Origin: FEN-1099 sp964511015
GTDB lineage: Bacteria > Lernaellota > Lernaellaia > Lernaellales > Lernaellaceae
DNA: 64,000 nucleotides
Reading direction: 5' to 3'
NCBI GenBank assembly: GCA_964511015.1
Contig: CAZEDX010000008.1
Span: forward strand, 1-64,000
A program made the translations under genes and the position numbers. The notes beneath the pieces are model-generated. The model searched no databases, was not told the origin of the DNA, and was given only the letters and a program-made list of their open reading frames with translations. This document shows positions 8,467 through 17,405 of the stretch, in pieces. How positions within the stretch are numbered: position 1 is the first letter of the stretch; every line of letters begins with the position of its first letter.

Positions 8467-10779
8467 ATGACGAAATCGCAGTCCTTCCTTCGCCTGCCCC
8501 GGCGCGCGCTGTTGCTGTTGCTCACGCTTGTCATTGGCGCCCTCGCGGCGCCGGCATTCGCCGAAGAATCGCCTCCGCCCGTGGCGGAACCCGGTCCGGA
8601 AAACGGCGTGATCGAAGGCCAGGTGCTCATCGAAGGCGTGCGCGAGCCGGTGCCCGCGGCGACGGTGAAGCTGGTCGGCACCACGCGCACGGTCGAGACC
8701 GACGAGCAAGGGCGCTTCCGCTTCGACGAGGTGCCGCCGGGGTCGTACTATCTCACCGTCGCGGCGGACACGATCGAGGAATTCACGCTGGCGGTGGTCG
8801 TCAAACCGGGGCAGACGGCGACGGCGAAGTGTTACGTCAAACGCACGGCGTATCTGCAAGACGAGGTTGTGGTTACCGCCCCGCGCCAGCCGGAGCAGAC
8901 TTCGAGTCAGGAGATCAGCGCCCAGGAACTCGACGGCGTGCCGGGCGCGAACAACGACGTGATCCGCGTGGTCGAAAACATGCCCGGCGTGGCTTCGGTT
9001 GGGCCGGGCGGATTCGGCGACATGAACGGGCTGGTGATCCGCGGCGTGAGCGCCGACAACTCCCTCTATCTGTTCAACGGCTTCGGTATTCCGCAGTTGT
9101 TCCACTTCGGCGCGCTGGTTTCGACGATCAACGCCGAACTGATCGACGATATCACCTACTACCCCGGCGGCTTCGGCGTGAAGTACGGCCAAGCGCTCGG
9201 CGGCGTGGTCGAGGTGACCAGCCGCAGCCCGCGCACCGATCGCATTGGCGGCGTGGTCGACCTGAGCACGTATTCTTCGTACGTCATGTTCGAAGGACCG
9301 GCGGGGCCGAACTTCAGTTGGGCCGGCTCCGTGCGGCGCAGCTTCATCGACTTCATCCTGCCGGCCGTCATTCCGGAAGACCAGGCCTCGTTCACGCTCT
9401 CGCCGACCTTCTACGACTACAGCGCGATCCTCGAATACCGCCCCGACCCGAACAACCTCGTGCGTACCACCTTCGTCGGCGCCGACGATCGCGTGGGCCT
9501 GGTCGGCCAGGTCGACACCAATGAACCGTTCAGCGGCTCGTCGTTCGATTCGGTGATCGACTGGCACCAGGGCTCCGTGCGATGGGATGCGGCGCCGACC
9601 GGCGCGTTCACCAACTCGCTGGCGGCGAATCTGCTCTATTTTCAGACGGAGAACAACTTCGGTGAGAACATGAAGGTGGAACTCGCCATTCTCTCGCCGG
9701 TGTTGCGCGAGGAGTTCACGTTGGCGCTCGGTTCCTGGAACCAGTTGCGCGCCGGAATGACCGTGGGTTACGCGCGCATCGACCTGAACCTGAACGTCCC
9801 GCATGTACCGTCGGAAGGCCATCCGATGATGGCGAGCAATGATGAGATTTCACACCAGAATTTTGTGGCGGAAACGGTTGACGGCACGGCGTACCTCGAC
9901 GACGTGATGAAGCCGGCGCCATGGGTACAAATCATCCCCGGCGTGCGCGTCGACTATACGCACTATCTCAACCGGGCCACCGCCGACCCGCGCTTGCTGA
10001 CCAAGTTCTTCGTGACCGACCGCGCGACAATCAAAGCCGCCGCCGGCATCTACCACCAATGGCCGGACTACACGGAGATCACTGAGGGTTACGGCAACCC
10101 GGATCTGCGTGCCGAGGTCGCTTACGAAGGCGTGCTCGGCGGCGATTACGACTTCGGACAAGGGTGGTCGCTCGGCATCGAGAGCTACTACAAGTACCTC
10201 GATGACCTGGCGACGCAAACCGAGGCCGGCGACGACGTGCCCTACCGTAACACCGGCGTCGGCTACATTTATGGTGGGGAGTTGTTGGCCCGCAAACGGC
10301 TGACCGACCGCCTCTTCGGCTGGGTTTCGTACACCTACTCCGTATCCATGCGCCGCGACACGCCGGATGACGACTGGCGCTATTTCGATCAGGACCAGCG
10401 CCACAACTTCATCATCCTGGCCAACTACACGTTGGGCGAGTCGCGCTTGTGGCGGATCGGCGCGAAATGGCAATTCCAAACCAGCACGCCCTATACGGCG
10501 ATTGTCGGCTCGCTCTACGACGCCGACACCGACACCTACCAGCCGATCTACTCCGAAGACGTCAACGGCGAGCGGGAAAAGCCGTATCATCAGCTCGACC
10601 TGCGCGTCGACAAACTCTGGGTGTTCCGCTCCTGGACGCTGAACACCTATCTCGACGTGCAAAACGTCTACTGGAACCAATATCCGGCCGGCTACATGTA
10701 CAACTACAACTACACCGAGCGAAAGCCGGTGTCGTTCGCGCTGTTCCTCCCGTCGATCGGGTTGGACGCGCGTTTCTAA
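8467..10779 (+). CDS. TonB-dependent receptor with carboxypeptidase-like regulatory domain
   Basis: A 770-residue outer-membrane receptor that would take up a ligand using TonB energy. After a signal peptide (residues 1-33, ending APAFA) comes a CarboxypepD_reg-like beta-sandwich (about 45-120; IEGQVLIEG, DEQGRFRFDEVPPGSYYL). It is followed by a plug with DEVVVTAPR and PGGFGVKYGQALGGVVEV, then a long barrel ending in Phe. The open frame extends far upstream but overlaps the divergent lipoprotein antisense. I start at the ATG at 8467, which begins the signal peptide; the ATG at 8455 is an alternative. It is followed closely by a lipoprotein gene, a common receptor/partner pair. The ligand is unknown. 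Confidence 0.88.
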   Translation: MTKSQSFLRLPRRALLLLLTLVIGALAAPAFAEESPPPVAEPGPENGVIEGQVLIEGVREPVPAATVKLVGTTRTVETDEQGRFRFDEVPPGSYYLTVAADTIEEFTLAVVVKPGQTATAKCYVKRTAYLQDEVVVTAPRQPEQTSSQEISAQELDGVPGANNDVIRVVENMPGVASVGPGGFGDMNGLVIRGVSADNSLYLFNGFGIPQLFHFGALVSTINAELIDDITYYPGGFGVKYGQALGGVVEVTSRSPRTDRIGGVVDLSTYSSYVMFEGPAGPNFSWAGSVRRSFIDFILPAVIPEDQASFTLSPTFYDYSAILEYRPDPNNLVRTTFVGADDRVGLVGQVDTNEPFSGSSFDSVIDWHQGSVRWDAAPTGAFTNSLAANLLYFQTENNFGENMKVELAILSPVLREEFTLALGSWNQLRAGMTVGYARIDLNLNVPHVPSEGHPMMASNDEISHQNFVAETVDGTAYLDDVMKPAPWVQIIPGVRVDYTHYLNRATADPRLLTKFFVTDRATIKAAAGIYHQWPDYTEITEGYGNPDLRAEVAYEGVLGGDYDFGQGWSLGIESYYKYLDDLATQTEAGDDVPYRNTGVGYIYGGELLARKRLTDRLFGWVSYTYSVSMRRDTPDDDWRYFDQDQRHNFIILANYTLGESRLWRIGAKWQFQTSTPYTAIVGSLYDADTDTYQPIYSEDVNGEREKPYHQLDLRVDKLWVFRSWTLNTYLDVQNVYWNQYPAGYMYNYNYTERKPVSFALFLPSIGLDARF

Positions 10780-10796
10780 AACCCAGGAGGACCGGC

Positions 10797-11612
10797 ATGA
10801 AGACCAACGCAGGACGATGGGCGGTGGCGTTGGCGTGTCTGGCGGCGGCTATGTTGGCCGGCTGCACCGAGCCGTTCCCGTCGGCCAGCTACCTCGATCA
10901 ACAAAGGTTCCTGGCCGTGATCACCGATCCGCTCGAGGCCGCGCCGGGCGAGGAAGTTTCCTTCTCCGCCGTCATCGCCAATGAAGACGGCTCGCTCTAC
11001 GACGGGCCGATCGCCTGGGCGGTCGTCAGCATGGCGATGATGAGCGGGCAGGATATCGACCCGAACGATGTCTATCTGCAACAGCCGGGCGAGGCCGCGT
11101 TCGTCTGGAGCGTGCCCGAGGCGGAGGATCTGCCGGCAAAGTTCGGTCCGCCGGAGCGCGACGGGTATCTGGTCACGGTAACCGCTACGGCCTTTAAAAA
11201 CGGCGACCCGCAGGGCGAACAACTGAGCGCGACCAAGCTTTTCATCATCTCGAACCGGCCGGCGGGCGAACGCCGGATCAACCCGGCGATCGCCTCGCTC
11301 GAGGTGCAAGCCGGCGGCGAAGCGCTGACGCCCGACGACGAAGGCCGCTATGAAACCAGCCGCTCGTCGGTCACTTTGGTGGCCGAACCCGAAACCGACC
11401 TGGGCGACCTGACCTACCACTGGTTCGCCACCGACGAGGACTTCGCGCCGCAACTCGAGCACAAACAGAAGTTCGACCCCAACGGCCGCGGCGAATACGC
11501 CGTCTATCTTGTTCTGCGCCAGAGCTACTACTTCGAGCACGACAACGCGACCAGCACGCGGGTGACTGGGGCCGACTGGCGGCGGGTGGTGGTGGCATTC
11601 ACCGGCGAGTAG
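10797..11612 (+). CDS. Lipoprotein partner of the TonB-dependent receptor
   Basis: A 271-residue lipoprotein: signal peptide followed by lipobox MLAGC, then beta-rich segments (ITDPLEAAPGEEVSFSAVI, YETSRSSVTLVAEPETD) that resemble Ig-like or PKD folds. AGGAGG lies six bases before the ATG. The gene begins 17 bases after the receptor stop, so the two are very probably co-transcribed. It may capture ligand or cap the receptor. The exact family is not recognised. Confidence 0.8.
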   Translation: MKTNAGRWAVALACLAAAMLAGCTEPFPSASYLDQQRFLAVITDPLEAAPGEEVSFSAVIANEDGSLYDGPIAWAVVSMAMMSGQDIDPNDVYLQQPGEAAFVWSVPEAEDLPAKFGPPERDGYLVTVTATAFKNGDPQGEQLSATKLFIISNRPAGERRINPAIASLEVQAGGEALTPDDEGRYETSRSSVTLVAEPETDLGDLTYHWFATDEDFAPQLEHKQKFDPNGRGEYAVYLVLRQSYYFEHDNATSTRVTGADWRRVVVAFTGE

Positions 11613-11656
11613 GCCAGCCTAAAAACAACCGTTTTGATCTTGACCGCGCCAAAACA

Positions 11657-11685
11657 GGGACAGTCGCTTGGCGAGCGACTGCCCC
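11657..11685. repeat. REP-like hairpin
   Basis: CAGTCGCT (11661-11668) and AGCGACTG (11674-11681) form a perfect stem, extended by GGG/CCC pairs outside, between the ends of two convergent genes. There is no U-tract. Its GGGACAG core also occurs in the repeats beside the RAYT gene at the left end, so it may be a dispersed RAYT-associated repeat that can double as a bidirectional terminator. Confidence 0.5.
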
Positions 11686-11707
11686 CTGAGTCAATCGTCC
11701 ACACGCG

Positions 11708-12094
11708 CTATTCGCAGTAGACCGTCCAGCAGTCCGGATACTCACAGTCGTCAATGAACGCGCCGCACGAATCCGCGCCCAGGCAACCGCAAGCGCACAC
11801 CAGGTAGGCGTCCGGGTCGGCGCAGCCGGTCAGCCACAGGTCTTCACACTGCGCCAAATCAGCGTAGCCGCCCTGGTTGTCGCAGTTGTCGATGACGAAC
11901 TGGCAGATGTCTTCCAGTGTGCACGAGGCCGCATCGTCGTCAGCGGCGTCGTCATCGCCGGCGTCGTCGTCGGCCACATCGTCGTCGGCGGCATCGTCGT
12001 CGTCGTCATCATCACCGCTACAGGCGATCAACGTGAAGGAAGCAAGCACTGATACAACGATCATCCATACGAGCCAATTGCGGAACAAGTTCAT
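11708..12094 (-). CDS. Small Asp-repeat, Cys-rich lipoprotein
   Basis: About 128 residues. The signal peptide ends LIAC (lipobox) and is followed by SGDDDDDDD and four ADDDX-type units, then a compact Cys-rich domain with about 13 cysteines (CTLEDICQFVIDNC through CWTVYCE). The paired Cys spacing suggests disulfide bonds in an extracytoplasmic setting. The ATG at 12094 is chosen because GGAGG lies six bases upstream. Architecture matches the larger lipoprotein at 6.6-8.2 kb (lipid anchor, acidic tether, folded domain). The function is unknown. Confidence 0.8.
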   Translation of the reverse strand: MNLFRNWLVWMIVVSVLASFTLIACSGDDDDDDDAADDDVADDDAGDDDAADDDAASCTLEDICQFVIDNCDNQGGYADLAQCEDLWLTGCADPDAYLVCACGCLGADSCGAFIDDCEYPDCWTVYCE

Positions 12095-12134
12095 TGGATA
12101 CCTCCCTGAAACTGGGTCATTCCTGGTTGTTTCG

Positions 12135-12162
12135 ATCATACCCACTCCGGCCGCGGGCACAA
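12135..12162 (-). promoter_or_regulatory. Candidate sigma-70 promoter of the small Asp-repeat lipoprotein
   Basis: On the minus strand TTGTGC is followed after 16 bases by TATGAT, about 40 bases before the start codon. Confidence 0.45.
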
Positions 12163-12250
12163 GCGAAGCCCGCCTTGAGGCAACATGGGCATATTGCGCC
12201 CCCGCTCCGGATTCGATATCGTTTTACGGAACGACATTGCGGAGGACGCG

Positions 12251-12523
12251 GTGGGAATAGGCAGTAGCCCCAAAGAAGTCATCAAGGCCGCCGGCGACGG
12301 ATTCCTCACCTTCACCACGATGAACCTGCGGCCGTATGGCACCAGCGAGAAGCTGCGGCAACTGATTAACGAGATCATCATCCTCGAACGCACCTACCGT
12401 AACGAGATCATCGGCGAAGAAGATTTCGAAGGTAATCGCAAGAAGCACTTCCGGCTCGGCAACCTGCGCAAGGCGCGCCTCACCATCGAAGGCTTCGCCA
12501 AGTCGCGCCGTATTCCGCTGTAA
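12251..12523 (+). CDS. Small protein of unknown function
   Basis: A 90-residue soluble, charged, probably helical protein (KLRQLINEIIILERTYRNEI; basic C-terminus KSRRIPL). I choose the GTG at 12251 because GGAGG sits five bases upstream; an in-frame ATG at 12185 has no such site. It lies convergent to the sugar operon, with three bases between the stop codons. I recognise no family. Confidence 0.6.
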   Translation: MGIGSSPKEVIKAAGDGFLTFTTMNLRPYGTSEKLRQLINEIIILERTYRNEIIGEEDFEGNRKKHFRLGNLRKARLTIEGFAKSRRIPL

Positions 12524-12525
12524 CC

Positions 12526-13629
12526 CTAGCCGCGGAAGAATTCCGTCAATGCCTCGGTGACGCGGCTGATGTCGCGGTCGGTCATCTCCGGAAAATTGGG
12601 CAGGCTCAGGATTTCGCCACATGCGCGGGTGGCGTGCGGGAAAGCGTCGGGCGGATACGCGAGAAAGGCGAACGCCGGTAGGCGGTGGATCGGCTGCGGG
12701 TAGTGGACCTTGGCCTGAATCCCCCGCGCGCGTAGCCACGAAAGTAACTCGTCTCGTCGCGCAGTGCGGACCACGACGTTGAACGGCGCCGGCCCGGCCC
12801 CCGGGGTCTCCGCCAGGAACCGCAGATCGCCCAGACCGGCCGCTCGTTCGCGATAGACCGTCTCGATCTCCAGCCGCCGCCGGGCCCACTCCTTAAGCCG
12901 CGGCAACTTCAGCCGCAGCACGGCCGCTTGGATCTCATCGAGCCGGCTGTTGCGGCCGACGGCCATCACTTCGCCGTTGCGGCCGTGATCGCCCAAGCAG
13001 CGGACACGCGCGGCGAGGTCGGCATCGGAGGTCGTCACCGCACCGCCGTCGCCGAAGGCGCCCAGCGTCTTCCCGGGAAAGAAACTGAACACGCCGGCCG
13101 CGCCGAAGGTACCAACGTGCCGGCCGTGCAAGCGGGTCGCGTGGGCCTGCGCGCAGTCTTCGATCACCACCCAACCGCGCTGCTCGGCCAAGGCCAGTAC
13201 CTCGCCAAGCGCCGCCGGGTAGCCGAACAAGTGCACTGGAATGACAGCCCGGGTCTTTTCGCTTGCCGCCTGGGCCAACGCCGCCGGATCGAGTTGCAAC
13301 GTGCGCGGATCGACGTCGACCAACGCCGGCCGCGCACCGACCATACACACCGCTTCGGCGGTGGCGTGGAATGTGTTGGCCGGCAGCAGCACCTCGTCGC
13401 CCGGCCGGATGCCGGCGGCGACGAGCGCCAACGCGATGGCGTCGGTGCCGTTGCCGACGCCGACCACATGCGGACAGCCGACGAACGAAGCGAACTCGTG
13501 TTCGAACGCCGCCTTTTCCGGCCCATTGACGAAGCGTCCGGAAGCCAGCACGCGCGCGATCGCGGCGCCGATCTGCGCCTGCAGTTCACGATACTGAGCC
13601 CGCAAATCGGCCAGCGGCAGGTCGGCCAC
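12526..13629 (-). CDS. DegT/DnrJ/EryC1-family sugar aminotransferase
   Basis: A 367-residue PLP-dependent aminotransferase of the kind that adds an amino group to a keto nucleotide-sugar. The family signatures are a GNGTDAIALAL cofactor loop, VIEDCAQAHATR, and the PLP-lysine motif SFFPGKTLGAFGDGG. The C-terminal domain has QAKVHYPQPIHR. The start is a GTG two bases after the stop of the acetyltransferase gene, with GGAG upstream. It is the last gene of the operon. With the Gfo/Idh/MocA dehydrogenase and acetyltransferase it forms the trio that makes 3-acetamido sugars (WlbA/B/C-type). The exact product is inferred. Confidence 0.9.
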   Translation of the reverse strand: MADLPLADLRAQYRELQAQIGAAIARVLASGRFVNGPEKAAFEHEFASFVGCPHVVGVGNGTDAIALALVAAGIRPGDEVLLPANTFHATAEAVCMVGARPALVDVDPRTLQLDPAALAQAASEKTRAVIPVHLFGYPAALGEVLALAEQRGWVVIEDCAQAHATRLHGRHVGTFGAAGVFSFFPGKTLGAFGDGGAVTTSDADLAARVRCLGDHGRNGEVMAVGRNSRLDEIQAAVLRLKLPRLKEWARRRLEIETVYRERAAGLGDLRFLAETPGAGPAPFNVVVRTARRDELLSWLRARGIQAKVHYPQPIHRLPAFAFLAYPPDAFPHATRACGEILSLPNFPEMTDRDISRVTEALTEFFRG

Positions 13630-13631
13630 GT

Positions 13632-14234
13632 TCAGTCTCCGTAAGTCAGATGGTCGATCGTTTTGACCTGGCGCGCCGGATTGCCGGCGACCACCGCGCC
13701 CGGTTCGACGTCGGCGGTAACCACCGCCCCGGCGCCGACCAACGCTCGTTCTCCGATGCGCACGCCCGGCAGAATGGTGACATTGGCGCCGATGATGGCA
13801 CCCGCGCCGATCTCCGGTCCGCGCAGGTTGTCCTTCACGCCCGGATAGGTGGGGTACTTGGCGTTGGTCAGGCACACACGCGGCCCGACCCAGCAGCCGG
13901 AACGCAAGATGGAAAACTCGGGAATGAAGACGCCGGTGTGCACCCGCACGCCATCTTCGATGGTCACGTCGTGTTCGAGCACGCTGCCGGTGCCGATGCT
14001 CACGTCGTCGCCCAGATAGCAGAATTCGCGGATTAGCACGTGGTGGCCGCAGAAGAAGCGGTCGCCGATTTGCGTGCCGGCATAGATCACGGAGTGTGAG
14101 AGAATGCGCGCCCGTTCACCCAGCCGCGTCTTGGCCGCACGTTTGCCGCGCAACGGGTGGCCGATGACTACGAAAGGGCCGATATCCGGTTCATGTCCCA
14201 GTTCTACGTCGGCGTGAATCAACGGTTCGGTCAT
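13632..14234 (-). CDS. Hexapeptide-repeat N-acetyltransferase (WlbB/WbpD-like)
   Basis: A 200-residue left-handed beta-helix acyltransferase. Hexapeptide turns are visible throughout (IGDRFFCGHHVLI, VSIGTGSVLEHDV, IGAGAIIGANVTILPGVRIG), ending in the usual VVAGNPARQVK. It probably transfers acetyl from acetyl-CoA to the amino group installed by a DegT aminotransferase. The start codon overlaps the stop of the upstream dehydrogenase gene by four bases (ATGA), so translation is coupled. Confidence 0.9.
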   Translation of the reverse strand: MTEPLIHADVELGHEPDIGPFVVIGHPLRGKRAAKTRLGERARILSHSVIYAGTQIGDRFFCGHHVLIREFCYLGDDVSIGTGSVLEHDVTIEDGVRVHTGVFIPEFSILRSGCWVGPRVCLTNAKYPTYPGVKDNLRGPEIGAGAIIGANVTILPGVRIGERALVGAGAVVTADVEPGAVVAGNPARQVKTIDHLTYGD

Positions 14235-15289
14235 GTCCGTCCCTCCGCTTCAATCGGCTGTTCCTGTCCGGTTTCGCCGGCCAGCATCACCGCCTGGATG
14301 ATGCGCGTGACCTCCGCGGCGTGCGCCCCGTTGGTCAGCGGCTTGCCGCCGGTGCGCAGACAGTCGAGAAAATGTGCGCACTCGCGGCGCAACGGTTCGA
14401 CGAATTGCGCCGCACAGTCCACCCGCTCCAGGGGCGCGCCCAGTGTCGGCAACGCGGCGGCCAAGCGGTCGAAATCGCCGTTCCACGGACGATCCGGCGA
14501 CGGATGACGATAGATCGCGAACGCGGCCGGCGCTGCGACCTCGTCATAGAGCAACACGCGCTCCTCGCCTTCGATGACGATGCGCCGGGTCTTGTCCGGA
14601 CCACGCCACGAAAATGCGAGGTGCGCGCCCACGCCGCCCGGGTGGAGCAACTCGATGGACGCCTCGTCGTTGAAATCGCCCGATCCGCCATGCTCAAGCC
14701 GCGCCCGCGCCTGCCGCGGCAACACGCCGAGCCAGTGGCGCAAGATGCTGACGTCGTGCGGCGCCAGCATCCACACCACGCCGCACGCGCGTGGCCGGTC
14801 GTTGTGGTTCGCCCGCCGCGAGTAAATGGCGCGCACCCGACCCACCGCCCCGGCGCGCAATATCTCGCCAATACGATCGATCACCGGGTGATAGCGATAG
14901 GTCAGCCCGATCATCAGCAGCCGCTGCGCCTGGTCGGCCGCGCGGACAATCTGCTCGACCTGGGCCAGTGCCAGCGCCATCGGCTTTTCTACGAATAAAT
15001 GCTTGCCCGCTGTCAGCGAGCGCATGGCCGCCGCATGGTGTTGCGAAGGCGGCAGGGCCAGCATAACCGCGTCAGTCGCCGGGTCGCGCAACACCTCTTC
15101 CAGATCGGTGGTGAGACAGGCGCCACCCGCTTGCGCGCGCACGAAATCCAGCCGGGCCGGATCGGTGTCGCACACCCAGCGCACGGACTGCGGCGCGAGC
15201 GCCAGCAGGTTACGCACGATGTTCGGTCCCCAATGGCCGGCGCCGACCACCGCGATTTGCGGGCTGGATGAATTGGACATGCCGGTCAT
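14231..15289 (-). CDS. Gfo/Idh/MocA-family sugar dehydrogenase (WlbA-like)
   Basis: About 352 residues. The N-terminal Rossmann fold has VVGAGHWGPNIVRN, followed by the conserved FVEKPMA motif near residue 100 and the C-terminal GFO/IDH beta-sheet domain (LAFSWRGPDKTRR). It would oxidise the 3-position of a UDP-sugar with NAD+, giving the ketone used by the aminotransferase. The ATG at 15289 lies one base after the upstream stop; a second ATG nine bases on is possible. The C-terminus overlaps the acetyltransferase gene by four bases. Confidence 0.88.
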   Translation of the reverse strand: MTGMSNSSSPQIAVVGAGHWGPNIVRNLLALAPQSVRWVCDTDPARLDFVRAQAGGACLTTDLEEVLRDPATDAVMLALPPSQHHAAAMRSLTAGKHLFVEKPMALALAQVEQIVRAADQAQRLLMIGLTYRYHPVIDRIGEILRAGAVGRVRAIYSRRANHNDRPRACGVVWMLAPHDVSILRHWLGVLPRQARARLEHGGSGDFNDEASIELLHPGGVGAHLAFSWRGPDKTRRIVIEGEERVLLYDEVAAPAAFAIYRHPSPDRPWNGDFDRLAAALPTLGAPLERVDCAAQFVEPLRRECAHFLDCLRTGGKPLTNGAHAAEVTRIIQAVMLAGETGQEQPIEAEGRT

Positions 15290-15290
15290 C

Positions 15291-16417
15291 TTACGCGTTG
15301 TCGAGCACGCGAAGCAACACAGCACACACGCGCGCGGCGTCGGCCGCGGTCATCCGCTCGTGACACGGCAAGGCCAACGTGCGACCGGCCACGTCGCGCG
15401 AAGCCGCCACCTGTGCGGCCGGCGTGTTGTAGCGCCGGCGGTAATAGGGCGTATCGCTGAGCGACGAACCGGCGATGGTCACCTCGATATGGTTCTCCGC
15501 TAATTTGGCCAACAGCCGCTCACCGTCGACCGTTTCGGCGATCAGCACGGCGAAGGTCTGGTGATTCCACCGGACGTTCTTCGCCCGGGGCGGCAATCGC
15601 AACTGCGGGTGGCCGGCCAGCCGGCGCCGGTACTCCGCTCCGATCAGCGCACGCGCCGCGACGATCTCCTCGAGGTGAGCANNNNNNNNNNAAGCTGCGA
15701 ACGGCCGATGGTACAGGAGACTTCGGGTAAGCGCAGATTCAGCCCTGGTGTTTCGAGTTGTCTCGACGCGCCGAACCCGTGGTCGGCGAAAACCCGGACC
15801 GCACGCGCCAGGCGGCCGTTGTCGGTCAAGACCGCGCCGCCTTCGCCGCTGGTCACCACTTTACGCGGGTGAAAGCTCACCGCCGCCGCCATGCTCGCGC
15901 AGCCCAGCGGCCGGCCGCGCACGGTGGTGCCGAGCGCGCACGCCGAGTCTTCCAACACCACTGCTCCCGCCCGGCTCGCGAGCGGCGCAATGGCGTCCAG
16001 CTTCGCCGGCCAACCGAACTGGTGAACCACCAGCACCGCACGCGCCGGCTGCTTCAGCGCCTGGGCCAGCGCCGCCGGCGACAGGTTGAAGTCGGCCGGA
16101 TCGATGTCGACGAACACCGGCTGTGCGCCAAGCAGTTCGACGGCGTTGGCGGTCGCCACAAAACCGTAGTCGGGCACAATCACACGGTCGCCCGGTTTTA
16201 TTTCCACCGCGCGCAACATGGCGAACAACGCCGAGGTGCCGGAATTGAGCGTGACCGCGTGGCGCACGCCGCACGCGCGCGCGAGCTGCTTTTCGAAGCG
16301 CCGGCGCACCGGCCCCTTAGTCAGGGCGCCGGACGCCAGAATCTTATGCACCTCCGCCATCACCTCGTCGGCGATCAGCGGATGCGCCAGGCGAATGCGG
16401 TCAACAACGCGCGGCAT
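15291..16417 (-). CDS. Second DegT/DnrJ/EryC1 aminotransferase, interrupted by an assembly gap
   Basis: About 370 residues in two pieces separated by ten Ns. The N-terminal piece has LNSGTSALFAMLRAVEIKPG, VLEDSACALG and the PLP-lysine motif SFHPRKVVTSGEGGA, then runs into the gap after IGRSQL. The C-terminal piece starts with AHLEEIVAARALIGAEY and ends VLLRVLDNA. The two pieces are in different frames across the ten Ns. In relatives only a couple of residues separate these motifs, so the gene is probably intact in the organism. The start at 16417 (MPRVVDRIRL) overlaps the upstream epimerase gene by 17 bases. Confidence 0.85.
15682..15691. other. Assembly gap (10 Ns)
   Basis: A run of exactly ten Ns inside an aminotransferase gene. 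The flanking sequence suggests that little or nothing is actually missing; see findings. Confidence 0.95.
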
Positions 16418-17372
16418 GTTCGCGATACCATTCGACCGCGCGGCGCAGGCCGTCGGCCAACGCCACATGCGGAGAGAAACCCAGCACCGCTTGTGCGCGA
16501 TCGATCACCGGCGCGCGGTGGGGAATGTCGACGCCGAAATGCGGCCGCGTGACGATGGGCGCGCCCGTCCCCGCCAATGCGACGATCTGTTCGGCCAGGC
16601 CGCGCGCGGAAACGGTATTGCCAGGGTGTCCCACATTGAACACCTGGCCCGGCCCGTCGGTGCGCAACACCGACACGGCCGCATCGACGAAGTCCTCGAC
16701 GTCACACCAGGCGCGGGTTTGCGCGCCGTCGCCATGCACAACAACTTCCCGACCGGCCAACGCCGCGAGCGCCATGTCCCGCACCGCTCCTTCGCCGGTC
16801 TGTCCGGGTCCAAACACATTAAACGGCCGCAGCACATGCACAACCACTCCCTGCTGCCGCCCCCAGGCCAGACACGCCTTCTCGCCGGCGATCTTAGACA
16901 GCGCGTAGGTCCAACGCGGTTCGTGGACATCGCCAACCCACAGCGGATCGTCCTCCTTCGCATGCGCCGCTTCCGTGCCATAGACCTCGCTGGACGACAC
17001 GAAAACCAGCCGCCGCGGCCGGCACTCGGCTAGCGCGCCGAGCAGCGCTAGCGTGCCACCCAGGTTCACGCGCATGACTTCGTAAGGCCGCTGATAGTAG
17101 TTGCTGACGCCGGCGATGGCGGCCAGGTGCACGACCACGTCAACACCACGCACCGCTTCGCGCAAGGCCGCGCTATCGAGGATGTCCCCCCGGACCAGCC
17201 GCGTGCGCGCCCGCACCTCTTCGGGCAGAAAGCGCCACGAATTGCGCGCCAGATTGTCGTAGATCACGACGTTCGCCGCATCGGCCAGTCGCGCCGCCAG
17301 TGCGCTGCCCAGAAAGCCGGCGCCGCCGGTGAGTAGAATTCGTTCTCTTGAGTTGTCCGCCTGACCGTTCAT
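16401..17372 (-). CDS. NAD-dependent epimerase/dehydratase (extended SDR, UDP-sugar type)
   Basis: A 323-residue extended short-chain dehydrogenase that would epimerise or dehydrate a nucleotide sugar. It has the NAD motif TGGAGFLG near residue 16, a catalytic YALSK motif, SSSEVYG, and the substrate-domain motif RPFNVFGPGQ. It is the first gene of the minus-strand sugar operon and supplies or shapes the substrate for the following aminotransferases. It has no clear Shine-Dalgarno and is divergent from the B12/radical SAM gene. Confidence 0.88.
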   Translation of the reverse strand: MNGQADNSRERILLTGGAGFLGSALAARLADAANVVIYDNLARNSWRFLPEEVRARTRLVRGDILDSAALREAVRGVDVVVHLAAIAGVSNYYQRPYEVMRVNLGGTLALLGALAECRPRRLVFVSSSEVYGTEAAHAKEDDPLWVGDVHEPRWTYALSKIAGEKACLAWGRQQGVVVHVLRPFNVFGPGQTGEGAVRDMALAALAGREVVVHGDGAQTRAWCDVEDFVDAAVSVLRTDGPGQVFNVGHPGNTVSARGLAEQIVALAGTGAPIVTRPHFGVDIPHRAPVIDRAQAVLGFSPHVALADGLRRAVEWYREHAARC

Positions 17373-17405
17373 CGTAAATCGTTTGTTCCATACGAGTCCG
17401 TTATT

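Noticed and set aside
8383..10680. Long minus-strand frames opposite the TonB-dependent receptor
   Set aside because: His/Arg/Val-rich composition typical of antisense shadows; no motifs, no ribosome sites.
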